This document shows positions 43,526-55,435 of a stretch of DNA of 64,000 nt, piece after piece; position 1 is the first letter of the stretch; each line of letters opens with the position of its first letter. The notes under the pieces are model-generated. The model did no database searches and was not told the DNA's origin. It saw only the letters and a list, made by a program, of their open reading frames with translations. The DNA comes from Axinella damicornis (Eukaryota; Porifera; Demospongiae; Axinellida; Axinellidae). A program made the translations under genes and the position numbers. The stretch lies in the NCBI GenBank assembly GCA_963931865.1, contig OZ007515.1, forward strand, positions 4,761,321 through 4,825,320, read 5' to 3'.

Positions 43526-45340
43526 CAGTTCAGTAATGTTCCCATTGAAGCCATCAATTTGGAAGAAACAGGGAGTTTCAGCAACACATTCCTCATTGAC
43601 TAGTATGCCACCTCCATACTGCACTGCTGTGTTGTTGATCACATACATTATGGTGTGGGGTTTCAATATCAGTGACGAGTTTGTAACTAAAGCTAGAGCA
43701 CCACCATTATAGCCTGTGTTCCCGTAAAAGCCTGCTGTGCCCTCCAGGTGAAGAACAGATTCCTTTGTTGAAATGCAAGTGCAGTTATTCTCAGTGAAAG
43801 TAGAATTTACTAGTGAGACATTCATTGCTTGGATTAGGTGGATGACCGCACACTTGTACTTGCTTGCCAGCAACTGCACTCCAGTATTCTTCGAAAATGT
43901 TGCGGATGCAAATGTAATGGAACCTACTTTTGGCCAACTAGGAGCAGTGACAATTACCAATGATCCATCAGCTGTAATAGCTCTGTTCATGATGAATCTG
44001 GAGTCTGAGATTTTCATAATCAATGGAACTTTGGTATTCCAGCTAATTGAAAGGTAGATTGCACCACCATCAACACTCGCAACGTTTCCCAAAACCAGTG
44101 CGTGTCAGAGATGATGATTTGAGAACTCACTTCTGGTTGAGGCTTAGCTATATAGGCACACACCATGAACTACATCTGTATACACATAAATACCAGAACC
44201 ATATTCATTGTTAAAAGTGCAGTGTTCACTAGTTTTGCTTTGGCATGGACTATAATTTAAAAGATCCCGACGTGGGTTTACTTCCCTAAAATACAGTGCC
44301 AGACCTCCGCCTGAAGAAGTACTGTTTCCGTTATAAAATTTGTTGTTTTTTATGTGAACAATATAATGGTAAGTATGTGGTATAAAGTAGACACTTGAAG
44401 TATCCTCATCAACATCTCCATAGTAGAGGAACATGTTGGCTCCAAAAGGAGACATATTATTGTGCAGACTGCAGTCATGTATCTGAATAAAAAATTCCGT
44501 ACGCCTGAACGCAAATGTATATATTCCAAGTCCTCCTCCACCAATAATTTTGGAGGAATAATTGACTTTCTTTGCAACTCCATAAGCAAACTCTGAGTGA
44601 GAGATATTCAGGTACACAGTTTCTAGGTTAATCACTGAACTCTGTATGAAGAGAACATTTCCACCAGGTTCACTGTGTTCGCTTGAGCTTGGACAACTGT
44701 GATGTGTACTAACTCTATCGTGGCGGTCTTTCTCTTTGTGACTTCTCCAGTTGCTACAGTAGAACTGACAGTTGGTCAAACTGGTTCTCACGACATTCCA
44801 TTCCAGAAGACCATACCCGTAGCTATTCATGACTCTGACGTTATCCAGCACTACTGAGGAGGACTCTGAGACTAACAAAGCTACATGGGGGCAACGAATA
44901 TCAAGACGAAGTTGTATCGGCATACAGTATTGCAGGTCCATTCCCAACCCACAAGCGAAGAATTCCACATCTGAAATGTTGAGCTGTCCAACACGATCAA
45001 AAGTAAAACTCATCCTCCCATTGCACTCAATAGTAGCATACCTTCCATCCAAACTGCTCCCGACAAGTGACACATTGTTGACACCTCTCACAATCACCCA
45101 ACTAGTCTCATTAATGGTGGGACTTCCAGGAAGGAAGTGGAACACGGAGTTAGAAGTGAAATAAGCCGTAGTGTTCCTTACAACTGTGGACAGAGTGAGG
45201 CATGGCTGCTCGGTGTTGCAGTCAGGGGTAGATTCAGGCCTGACCCAGTACTCTCTGGCAGCAGACCAACCACTGTCAGAACACAGGAACAGCAGAAGGA
45301 CAGAGAGCACAGCTGCTGGGCCAGGGCCGGGAGAAACCAT

Positions 45341-46243
45341 ACTTGTTTTATGCATTAATCGCTTTGACACATAGGGCTAATAAACGCATTACAACTTATA
45401 GCCATGTATAAGGAAGTGCTGACAACTATCAGATTAGATAGAAATCAAGTTTCTAATCTTGTGCTCTCAATACAAACATTCGTCACAGTACACAAAATAC
45501 TTGCTGATCATGGCCATTGCAATAAAGTTAACTGTAACTACTGAAATCTGTCTGCAGCCCTCATGCATGTCCATATGCAGAGAACGTGAAAGTCTACTAT
45601 AAATAACAATATTATGGCCAACTCAATTTTTCAGGGTGTGATATACCGGTATATAGCAGCAATGTGATAGCCTTGCCAATGTATACTGTTTTGCCGAACC
45701 ATATTTATCAGTTTTACACAAAGGATACAACGTACTATGGAACTTCCCAAAACAGTTGTGCACACTTATCAATGTTAATTATTAACATCATTATTGCAAA
45801 ATAGATAAAGACCATGCACTGTTTATGATGACTATACAATAGCCCTACTAAGATTTCCTTATCCAATAATTATTTGCAAGAGCTTAAGTTATGAGCGCTG
45901 TTAAGCTCATAGCTAAGTTCCTGTTACTTGTAAACCCCAAGCCACTCATATCTGTACGATTTCTTTCTAGTGATGTTAATAGCAATAATATAAGACTGGG
46001 CACTACATACTGAGCAGTATACCTTAACATGAAGCCATTGTAGGTATAATATGTACAAACAATATTCATTCTGCCTTGAAGCCAAGTTCGTAACCTGTAT
46101 AAATTTGCTGAGCCATTATTATGGTAGCACTAGTTTGCAGATATGAATTTGTTGGATGATTACATGTCATCCAGTTAATGCACAACAGTGCTTACAATCA
46201 GGTTCATAGTAATGGCTATTAGCTATACCCACAAGTATCAAAT
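45341..46243. other. Intergenic, no gene seen
   Basis: AT-rich spacer between the 5' end of the beta-helix pseudogene and the 3' end of PYROXD1. It should contain the old promoter of the pseudogene and the PYROXD1 3' UTR. Nothing else recognised. Confidence 0.5.
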
Positions 46244-49200
46244 TCAGTCAAAGTAATCTTCAATGTCGATATTGGGATCCAAAAGTGACTCTCCAAATCT
46301 ACTGAGATCCAACTGATTCAAGATCAAGTTTTCAAATGTTTCCTGTAGGGAGGAATTTTAATATTAGAGCTATAGCTACGTATACAAGAGTGCTCATAAC
46401 TGATTACATACAGAAAGTGTGACGATCTGAAATGGTACACCACAGTTTGAAAGCTCTACAGAGGCAAAACAATGCAAGCTACCCACAACAGCACCCGTGA
46501 TTACCTCCAAGTCTGTATCTCCAATGAGAATTGCACCAACCATCCTCTTGTTTCGTAAAATAACTTTGATATACTCATGACCTACAAAATACAAATACAA
46601 GACACATCATTATTGAGCCAAGCTCCCTTCATTAGCTTTAGAAAATGCATGACGTATGGATGTTCCACTTATTTGCATAAGACTTCTAATCAATGGAGAT
46701 GGCGTATACGACAAGAGGAGATTATTTACCTTTTGTGCACCTGAGCAGTATCTCATAGTCCTGCCCTAGCTCCTGAGCATTGAATCTCCCCAGTAGCACT
46801 ACTTTGTACCCAAAGAACTGGGTCACATGAGCAAACAACTCAAAGCAGAAGTCAGGTGTGATGGGCTCCATTCCTGCGCAGTAATGATTTGAATAATTAT
46901 GGAGTACAGATTTTATTATGACCACTCACTTACTTGTATGGGCCATCATGCATTTTGCTGCATAGGCACCCATTTGTCTGGCTTGAGTCCAAAGACGCAT
47001 CTATTAGAAAGTGGAGGGAGATTATCAGATTATCACAAGGAACATGATGGCCATGGGCCTGAAAGTGGCTGAGGGGCCCACCTGGAACCACATCTGTGGT
47101 TGTGGATCCCACTGTACGGTACACACATCCCCTGCAGCGTAGACGTCCGGAATGTTTGTTCTCATCTCTGAGTCCACCATTATCCCCCCATCCTCTGCAA
47201 AGGCGAGCTACAGGAGAGAGAGAGAGAGAACTTGTTACTTGCATCTATAATCCTGCACAACAAAACCAGATATTGTAGTAAAGACTGACAGTGTAAAGGT
47301 ATGCACATTCTCAGTTACCTAAATCTGCATACACAGTGGGGCCCTACAGACATGCACAAGTAGCCTACCTCTAGTCCAGAACCCACAAATGCTGATGTAT
47401 TGGGCACAACTCCAGTTGCTGATACAACCAAGTCACATCCAATTGTCTTCCCATTAGTGAGTTCAACATAAACTGGCCAGTCCTTTGTGTGTAGTGCAGC
47501 CTCAAGCTGTACATGTTCTGCTGACCGTGATTTTAAGCTACCCTCCTCTTCAGAAGGGAGGCTGGTGGCTCTTAGTTCTCTTGACTGAAACTCTTCTGGA
47601 GTCAGCAAGTTTGCCACTTCACACCCACACTCCACATGAACATGGCGGTATTGCTACATCAGGAGATAACATTCATAAAGCAACACCCAGCATATCTTTG
47701 CTTGATCATTGCAGTAAAGCTTCTTGAATGAGTTAGTGTAAGAAATACTTGTGAACAATGAATTCATGTAGCAGTCAGCAGACATAATACAAATGCAAAC
47801 ACGATCATATTTCCTGAATTCAGGGCCATTCAGCTATCTGCATAGGCATCGCATGTATTAAAGCGGGGGGGTTTAGGGCATGCCCCTTAGGACATTCTAG
47901 CATTTCCGATGCATTTTGGGGTGAAAAACGAAGTGCAAGTGCATGCCATGAATGCAACACTTCTTTTAAGCTCTACCGTAATTGGCTATAGTTTGTGAGT
48001 CAGCTAGCTAAGACAGTGCATGCATTGCTCCCTGTAAAATGCTATTGTTTCATGCAAGAACCATCACAGACAATATTGAGCTAGAAAGAAGAGAAGGAAA
48101 TATTTCTGGGGCTTTCTTGTACGGTACTTTTGCTGTCGTACCACTATAGGTTGGTAATGAAACACTCGAAGATGAATGGTACGTTGTTATAAACATTTAT
48201 AAGTTGAGATTTTTTTTTATTGTTGTCTATGATAGCTAATGAAATCATAAACTCTGATTTCACTGGGCGATTATAAGTTATCACATTGCTGCTGCTAGAT
48301 AATGTATTGTCTAGCAAACAAAAAACTTATTAAGATTTCCCAAATCACTTTCAGTCGTGCTATCAAAGTTTCAATGCAACAGTCATCACAACAGTACTTT
48401 AGTGCTGATGCTGTTTATGATGGTGCATATACCTCTCTGCTGCATGCATGTCCAGTGAAAACTAACCTGAAACCTTTAAGGCATGTGCACATTATAGCTA
48501 CGTAACCACCTTCATTAGAGGTATGACTGGATAACCAAATGCAACCTAGCTAGCTACGAAACAGGCCTTGCACATTGAAATTGGAGGTTCACTAGGTGAG
48601 AGCACTGTTCTCCTATGCCCATGTACCTAATGATAAAATGGGTGAGCCAGTGCTAAGTGAAGGCTTCCTACGGACAAGTGCAAAAAGATATGTGCTGTCA
48701 CCCTAACAGAGACGACCAAAGGGAGAGGAGACAGCAGATTGGACTGTTTGAGGGTCCCTCAATGGTTGAGGGCATGTTGATGATAAACGATATGTGTCAG
48801 CAGACAACAGTGCTAATACCTATAGCCTCGTACCCAGGATTCTCATCTCAGTGTTTGTCACTCCCAGTACTAACGCGGGGAATGCTTGTTAAACTAGTCA
48901 TATGCACGATGGGTGGAAGTGTGGAGGAGTGGTACATTCTTTCTGTAGCAGTTCTCAGGCGGCTTTCTGGACCTGAGAAACGTTGCCAATAATGCCTGCT
49001 GTTGAGCGATCAGCCACTCAGTGGCCCTGGCTGCGATTGGTAGCACACTCACTTAATTGAGGTTTTTCCAGGAATGTGCCACTCCTCCACAAGTCCACCC
49101 AATGTCCATACTACATGTATGTTACTGCATGGGACGAGTTTTACCAGCCAGGCCTTTCCCCACGTTAGTACTGCAAGCGACAAACGCTGGGGTGAGAAGC

Positions 49201-51882
49201 CCTGGGAATGAGGCTAGCTAAGACATTATACATGTAGAGGGATTCTATGTGTAATTACCTGGGGTGGCTTGTTTACACTCAGCCCCCACAATGCCATGCA
49301 GTACCAGTTAATCGTTCCTACCTCGCCAAATCCTCCCCCCTTCATTCTGAGCTGAGTGTGCCAGTCTGGGCCCAGCGCACTTCCCACTTCACAGTTCTCT
49401 GGTTTGGTGGGGGGAATGGAGGGAGTCCCATAGATCTCCCCAGGATGTTTGGAACTGAGATTTTCAGGGAGCACTGACGGTTTCTCTGTAGCTACATAGA
49501 AGGGCAAAGATCGAAGACTGATCTGGTGAAAATGCACTGCTATTTCTAACTATTGACTCACAATTTACCTATGGTGTCCATCATATACTTGGTCCTCTTC
49601 AAAGGTTGCACCACAGTGAGATTGCCAGTTGCCAATCCAGCAGCAGAGGTGGAGGGGTGTGGGGTGGAGCTTGAGTGGTGGGGGGTAGCAAGGTGGGGAA
49701 GGAAAAATGTTGCAGCCCCTGCATCGAAGAAGGTGTGTCCAATGAATTGGTCTTTGATGGCCCACACAACCTCACAGCCACTTACTTCATACCTGAAAAT
49801 AAAGTGAGTAATTCAGTTCACAAATGCTATCGTTCACAGGTTGTTGTTAGACCAACTTACACTAGCTCAGTTGCAATCCCCCCATTTCCCACAACAACAA
49901 TCCTCCTAGCATCCGCCAGTTTCTTCTGAAACTCCTAAATCAGAATCAGGGAATGACAGCGGTATCCTCCACCTCCATGATTGCAAATCAAACTTCACTG
50001 CACTCACTTCCACACTTTCTGTGTCCCTTATACCGAGCACCCTGGGGTGGCCGTTCACTATTACCTACATGAGAGAAGACCATTAATGTTGTAACAAACA
50101 TCTATGCATGTACCCCTCCACATTCCCAACACTGTTCAACACTTCCAACTGCTCAAGTAGTGCTATGTGGCGTACAAGGAAATGTGTCACTTCCGTTTCA
50201 TATGCTGAAATGCCAAATGATGTTAGTCTTGTCCCCAGACTCTCAATCCCATGCAACCGAAATGGTGCTGGCTTGGGAACAAGCCTAAATGATATAATGA
50301 TGCAAACAGAAAGTGGATAAAATGAATGTCGGGTTCCCACTTCCACAGACCTGGGAATTAAACCTGGATATGAGGCTAGGAACTTAAGTTATTACATACC
50401 TTAGGCACTGCACCTGTGCAGATACAGAGTTTATCATAGGTAATGGTGGTCGAGTCAGCTGTGTGCAGCAACTGGCAAAGAGTGATAAGTGTGTGCATGA
50501 GTTGAAGTTGAATTGCTACGCAATAATAGTAAAGCGTTCAATCAACCATGTTTGTGATGTTACTGTTATATGTAGAAATGATCAGAGGTATACAGAAAGC
50601 ATTCAAATTCAGTTTGTACTTGATAACTAACGATGACTAGACCACCCCAAAATGCATTGTTGTATGGACTTGTAGATCTTACATGTAGCAAAGCTGGAAG
50701 TGGTACGTTCATGGTTTCAACATATCATTATAACCTAATTCCCGCGTGCCCTGGGAACGAGACTACATTATCACCTGCGTGCAATCCTGCATTTGAATCA
50801 GGAACAGTAGGTTATGATGGCAAGCCAACTCTCCCTACCCATCCAGCAGTTCATTTGAGCAAACCGCCTTTCATCGTCAAAAGAAGGCTGTATAGTACTA
50901 TTGGTCACTATATACCTTTGTTTTGGAGTGGAAGTCAGTCACAGCCACGTTCCGCACCTGCACATTCGGGCATATCTGTGTGAGGTAGGCAATGTCCTGC
51001 TCTTTGACCTCAAACTCTTCCATGGCACGAGACACCTTGAAGAAAGAGCTAGCTGAGTGAGAGCTGACTACACAGGTGCAGTCAGACACGTATACCTAAT
51101 TCCTGGATGGGATGGGATGGGATGATTCTGGAAAATACAATTACCTAGAAAATTTCTGGGATGCTGGGATGGTCAAGGAAATTCAAACTTGGCTGAAGTC
51201 CAGAATCACGTAAAAATACTTGTCTATACAATTTGGGATCAGAGCATTCCTAAGGTTCGGGATGATGAAGAACCATGAAGACTAAGTAGTCAGTCTACAG
51301 CTTTACGCAGAATACCACCTTGCTCTACCTGGCTCTCAACCTGGCTCTGCCTTGCTCTTCCTGGCTCTCTACCTTGTTCTAACTGGCTCGGACACATTTG
51401 TATTAGCATCCTGCTATTTTGTGTCCATTGCAAAAGCTTTTATAGGAAAAAAAATACTGGTCAAAAATGAGGGGATCTTCATCCTTTGCTCCTCCAAGGA
51501 TACGCATCTCATGTAGCCGCCAGACTGTCCGTGGATGTCCCTTCATCACGGAATTAGGTAGGTGTATTTTCTGGAATCATTCCCATCCTGCCCCATCCCG
51601 GAAATTAGTTAGACCTATATATAAAGATGCATACCTGTCTAAAGTTCGTGATGGTCTTGATGAGGGGTGAACTGCTGATAACATGGATGTCTGCAGTTGG
51701 ATCCAACTGGTACAACTGCACAGAAAAACATGGACAATCATGTGCAATATGGGGTAGTCTCATGTCGCCACGTGTCTACTGACCTCTTCTGCACATGAAA
51801 CTCCAGCTATTCCTCCTCCCACAATCACAAATCGCTTGAGTCCACCACAGTTCCCATCATCTAAAGCGTTTACCTTTGCCAT
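46244..51882 (-). CDS. PYROXD1: Pyridine nucleotide-disulfide oxidoreductase domain-containing protein 1
   Basis: Fourteen in-phase exons on the minus strand encode 575 residues: 51882-51784, 51715-51635, 51035-50916, 50471-50400, 50064-50008, 49934-49861, 49792-49569, 49539-49322, 47653-47369, 47192-47082, 47000-46934, 46873-46730, 46581-46505 and 46342-46244. It matches animal PYROXD1 throughout. The FAD-binding loop is [16 protein letters not shown] near the N-terminus, with [10 protein letters not shown] following. The NAD(P)H-binding loop is [20 protein letters not shown], then the family signature [40 protein letters not shown] and the second FAD motif DVYAAGDVC. The C-terminus is [13 protein letters not shown]. 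There is no CxxxxC redox-disulfide, as usual in PYROXD1. In vertebrates it is a nuclear-cytoplasmic reductase; more recent work links it to protecting the tRNA ligase from oxidation. It is head to head with HSBP1. Confidence 0.95.
48826..49216. mobile_element. Foldback miniature element in a PYROXD1 intron
   Basis: The left end TAGCCTCGTACCCAGGATTC and right end CCTGGGAATGAGGCTA are inverted. The next blocks also pair: CTCAGTGTTTGTC with GACAAACGCTGGGG, and CAGTACTAACGCGGGGAA with TTCCCCACGTTAGTACTG. It has the same architecture as the element at 13.3 kb. It lies in the 1.67-kb intron between the exons ending at 49322 and starting at 47653. Confidence 0.75.
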
Positions 51883-51967
51883 ACCTGATGCAATGTTTAC
51901 AGGTGTGCACTAATTAGAAGTAGCCATTGATGGGCGTGGCTTGAGTGGGGTGCTGCAAAATTTTAAG
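51883..51967. promoter_or_regulatory. Probable bidirectional promoter, PYROXD1 / HSBP1
   Basis: Only 85 bp separate the divergent start codons at 51882 (minus) and 51968 (plus). The two genes must share this interval and possibly parts of each other's first exons. It contains GGGCGTGGC, a GC/KLF-type box, at about 51934, and no TATA box. Housekeeping genes arranged this way are often co-expressed. Confidence 0.6.
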
Positions 51968-54282
51968 ATGGCATCAGAGTCCGAAAACGTACCTCCAGGA
52001 GGCAAGCCGCAGGAAGGCGGTGAAGGCAGCGAGGACCTCACGCAATTTGTAAGTAAAGTCGGGGAATCCACATCTCTGTAAAGTTGATCCCACGATTGTT
52101 TTACACGTTTTACTCTCCACCTTTTCAGGTCGAGAAACTACTAGGGGATATGGTAAGTACCCAGCCTAGTTTGCAGACCCATATGTCAGCTTTTCATTGC
52201 TTGTGGGATGACTTTAATATCTCTGTCTGGGACTAGTCAAGGGGTACGGGTAGTCCCGTGTCACCTGTAGAACGTTTGCGTGCGGGATCAAAATGGAATC
52301 AAGTGTTCAACGCTCCATTTAGTTAAGAGCTGATCAAGGGATGAAGACAAACTCTGAGTGACTAAGACCAGGCAGTTTCTCAGATAAAGGAGGTGTGGCA
52401 ATGATTTTGACCTTTGAACCCCGTAAATCAAGCAATCAAGAGCCTCAGACGGGAACGGTCAAGCGATCAAAGATGATTCAAGATTCTTGTTCCCAGTCGC
52501 AAATGCTTATATGGGCCATTTGTAAGTGACTACCTACCCCTTGCTAGTCTTGGAACCAGACCCTCTGAAAAACCAGAAAGTGGTCTGGGAGATTGGTTGG
52601 GGTGGAAGTGTACCTGTGGAATTTGTAATGATCCCTCGAACTGTTAGCCATCTGTGTGCCCAATAAGAGCTCAGCTGAGCTCCAACAGCTCAGACCCTTC
52701 TGTTTTCCGTCTCCATGACTATACTAGTGTGGTACGTAATTCCAATGAATGAGAGGTATGTTTATGTGCCACAATCGGCACAGGATACATGTATCTAGCA
52801 TATTAGTCTGCTATAACTGCGTGCATGGCCTCGTTCCAAGGCCTTCTACACCACCAGTTCTTGATCACTTACAGTAATTTTGCATACTCAACAACTGGAG
52901 GTGTACAGTAGGAGGCCTGGGAATGAGGCTATGCATGCAGGATGCCCTCCAAAATAAGTGGCAGCTAGTGTCCGTGTAACAAACAACTCATAGCTTCACA
53001 GTGTGTCCTTGGTGTGCTGTCGCTCACCAGGAGTGCTGTTTCTGCCGATTTTGGTTCATTGTTCCATTTTTGGCAGAAATGGCAGGTATATCCGCCACCC
53101 AACAGGACAGGACAGGAGTGTTGTTTCTGCAAATTTTGGCTTAATTTACAAGTCAAAATGTGCCATACACTTGTACACGTAATTGGTAGAAACAGGTTTC
53201 CCAGTTTTGGCATGTGAACATACCTGCAATTATGAATGAATGCAATCATTGGGAGTGCACTTGCATTCTGGCACATGGTTCCCCTCCACCCCAGCCAATC
53301 TCCCAGATCCTCTTTTCTGATTTTTCCACAGGTCTAGTTCCGAAACTAGTACTTATTACAGGCTAGACCGTTCGTGGTGTACAGGAGGAGGGGAAAAGAA
53401 TGTCTGGTCACTGTTGACAGGTTTCTGTGGCACGGAAGAATTAGAATATGATGTCATATCACGAGGAAGGAACACTACTACAGTGTTTGCACTGCTGTAC
53501 TACGACGTCTATAGTGACCAGCTAGACATTCTTTTCCTTTCCCTGCGCACACCGCAAATGTATGACCCACGAGACTACCTTAAGCATATTATGTCCAAGC
53601 AGCTGTGGCTTTTACATTTGATCTGGATATTGGACGAAGCGCTCTGATTGTTAGATCTGCACTATCTTAATCTCTTGCTCACAGCATCAGAAATTCCAGC
53701 AGATGTCCGACCAGATCATTGGAAGACATATCCTTGAGATTTGCAGTGTTTCTATTGAAGGGGTGGGTGAATGTACCCCCCAAATGAAATCGTTTTATGT
53801 TGCCTAGCAACCACAATGTTATTCGGTGACATGAAGTAAGCCAGTTATGATGGTGCCACTGTAGCCTCGTTCCCACGCTCACAGCCAGCTTTTAGTGACA
53901 AAACGCTGGGTGTGGGGCCTGGTAACAAGGCTAGGACAACTGGGTCAGCAGCATATACAGCAGAATTCAGTTCTCTTTTGGACGCAATAGATTGGCTGTT
54001 TTACAGAGGTGGCCTGCATGCTTATACTGCTTTGCAGTATGGCTGCTGTACAAGGTTCACTGCTGTGTGTGGTGATCATTATTAATGGAGCTTCCCCTTT
54101 CACCTATGCTTGTTTGTGCTTTGCGTATTAATTCATGCATTTGCAATATCAGAGGCATAGGTTGTTTCCCTGACTGTTCCTCACTGGATGAAATGGGGAA
54201 GCGGGTAGAGGACTTGGAGAAGAACATCAACGAACTCATGCAGCAGATCGAGACTAGAGAAGAAGCCAGTGCAAAGAAGTGA
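51968..54282 (+). CDS. HSBP1: Heat shock factor-binding protein 1
   Basis: Four exons encode 81 residues: 51968-52048, 52129-52152 (24 nt), 53685-53727 and 54185-54282. The product is a single heptad-repeat coiled coil, HQKFQQMSDQIIGRLDEMGK then RVEDLEKNINELMQQI, matching the small conserved HSBP1 protein (76 residues in human) with a slightly longer acidic/Gly N-terminus (MASESENVPPGGKPQEGGEG). HSBP1 forms oligomers and in other animals binds the trimerisation region of HSF1 to damp the heat-shock response; it also acts in WASH complex assembly. Introns 1 and 2 are GT-AG. Intron 3 (53728-54184) begins ATATCCTT and ends CAC, a U12-type AT-AC intron; only this junction gives IIGR|LDEMG in frame. 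Confidence 0.93.
52826..52935. repeat. Small foldback element in HSBP1 intron 2
   Basis: GGCCTCGTTCCAAGGCCTTCTACACC at the left (two overlapping short blocks) pairs with GTGTACAGTAGGAGGCCTGG and GAATGAGGC on the right, around a centre of about 40 bases. Member of the GTTCCCAG foldback family. Confidence 0.6.
53863..53936. repeat. Small foldback element in HSBP1 intron 3
   Basis: GTAGCCTCGTTCCCACGCTC pairs with GGGTGTGGGGCCTGGTAACA and AAGGCTAG; CCAGCTTTTAGTGACA pairs loosely with TGACAAAACGCTGG. It lies within the AT-AC intron. Confidence 0.6.
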
Positions 54283-55435
54283 CATCAGCACGATTATAAC
54301 ACACACAAGCAGTCAGTACATTGAGTTCTGACCAACTGTTTTTATAATTAACACACACGATGTGTCCTTCAAGCAAGGGACATCCAACGAAAAGCTTGTG
54401 ACTTATTCAAATTTCTAATACGTACGATCAGCATGAGACACCATGCTGCTAGATGACATGCCTGCAGTATGGGTGTTCATGACTTGCAGTGTTCCAGTCT
54501 AGCCGCTAGCCCCGGGCCTCTTGACCGGCGAGGTGGAGGAGGCTAGCGGCTAGACTATATAATTTTATAGCAGTTTTCATGCTGCATGTTGTCCACACAG
54601 TATAAGTGTATACATGCTGCTTGATAACTTACATGCTCGTGCTACTACACAATATAGAATTAGATGACGTGCACGCAGTGTGGGTGTTCATGCTGCTAGA
54701 TAACTTACAATCAGTATCTCTATAGGGCCTTGCATGCACACAGTATGGGTGTTAAATTTATGACATATATACACACAGTATGGGCGTTCATGTTGTTACT
54801 ATCAATGCACACAGCACGAGTTAAGCTTTGTATGACGAGATGGGTGTTCATGCTGCAAGATATGACAAGCATGCATGCAGTACATCGGGTGTAGCCTTGT
54901 CCCAGGCCTAGGCCTCCGTCCAGCTCGCAGCCGTGCATGGGGGCTACGAGATAAAATCTGTCATACAATGCCCATCTTGTCATAAAAGCTTGAACTCGTG
55001 CTGTGTGCATTGATAGTAGCAACATGAATGCACCGTGCACGGGGGCTGCGAGATAAAATCTGGGTGGCTGGGAACGAGCATATAGTATGGGTGTTGAATT
55101 AAACTGCTATATAGATGACAAGCACACAGCTAGTATGGGTGTTGAATTTAAGCTGCTATAGATGACGAGCACACAGCTAGTATGGGTGTTGAATTAAGCT
55201 GCTATAGATGACGAGCACACAGCTAGTATAGGTGTTGAATTAAGTTGGTGTTCATGTACAATAAATTCAGACAGAACTCACAGCATTACAATGATTGACA
55301 ATAAAACAATGACATCAGTCTTGAGAACTGTGCTTGTACACAAGATGGGACAATAAAATCTAAATTGTATTCATTGACTTGCAATGACCACTGTACAAAA
55401 ATTGGTGTGAAATGAAAAGGAATTATTCTAAGAAT
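54283..55435. other. Spacer between HSBP1 and AMFR with degenerate tandem repeats
   Basis: No gene seen. It holds dispersed copies of CAGTATGGGTGTTCATG and, at about 55085-55245, three tandem copies of a unit of about 46 bp (CACACAGCTAGTATGGGTGT...GCTATAGATGACGAG). A stretch GGGGGCT(A/G)CGAGATAAAATCTG occurs twice (54940 and 55038). The two genes converge here, so both 3' UTRs lie within it. Confidence 0.6.

Larger units (their letters stand above)
38498..45340 (-). pseudogene. Beta-helix membrane protein gene 3, disrupted
   Basis: This copy is very close to gene 1. From ATG 45340 it reads a signal peptide (MVSPGPGPAAVLSVLLLFL) and beta-helix (with RVMNSYGYGLLEWNVV and YLNISHSEFAYGVAKK) to about 44144, where TAA follows VHGVCLYS. 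The true frame resumes one base off (KPQPEVSSQIIISD), shifts again, and continues as LGNVASVDGGAIYLS to about 43540. Foreign DNA occupies 39883-43525. Coding resumes at 39870 and includes the Cys-rich module and first membrane segment, is broken by a LINE tail (38585-38880), and continues for only 80 bases. The remaining membrane helices are missing. Two frameshifts, four insertions and a 3' truncation make it clearly non-functional. A GTG or an ATG at 45355 could extend the start slightly. Confidence 0.88.

Noticed and set aside
54057..54282. 65-codon frame starting upstream of the last HSBP1 exon
   Set aside because: Its first part is intron read through; using it would break the HSBP1 coiled coil, which the AT-AC junction preserves.
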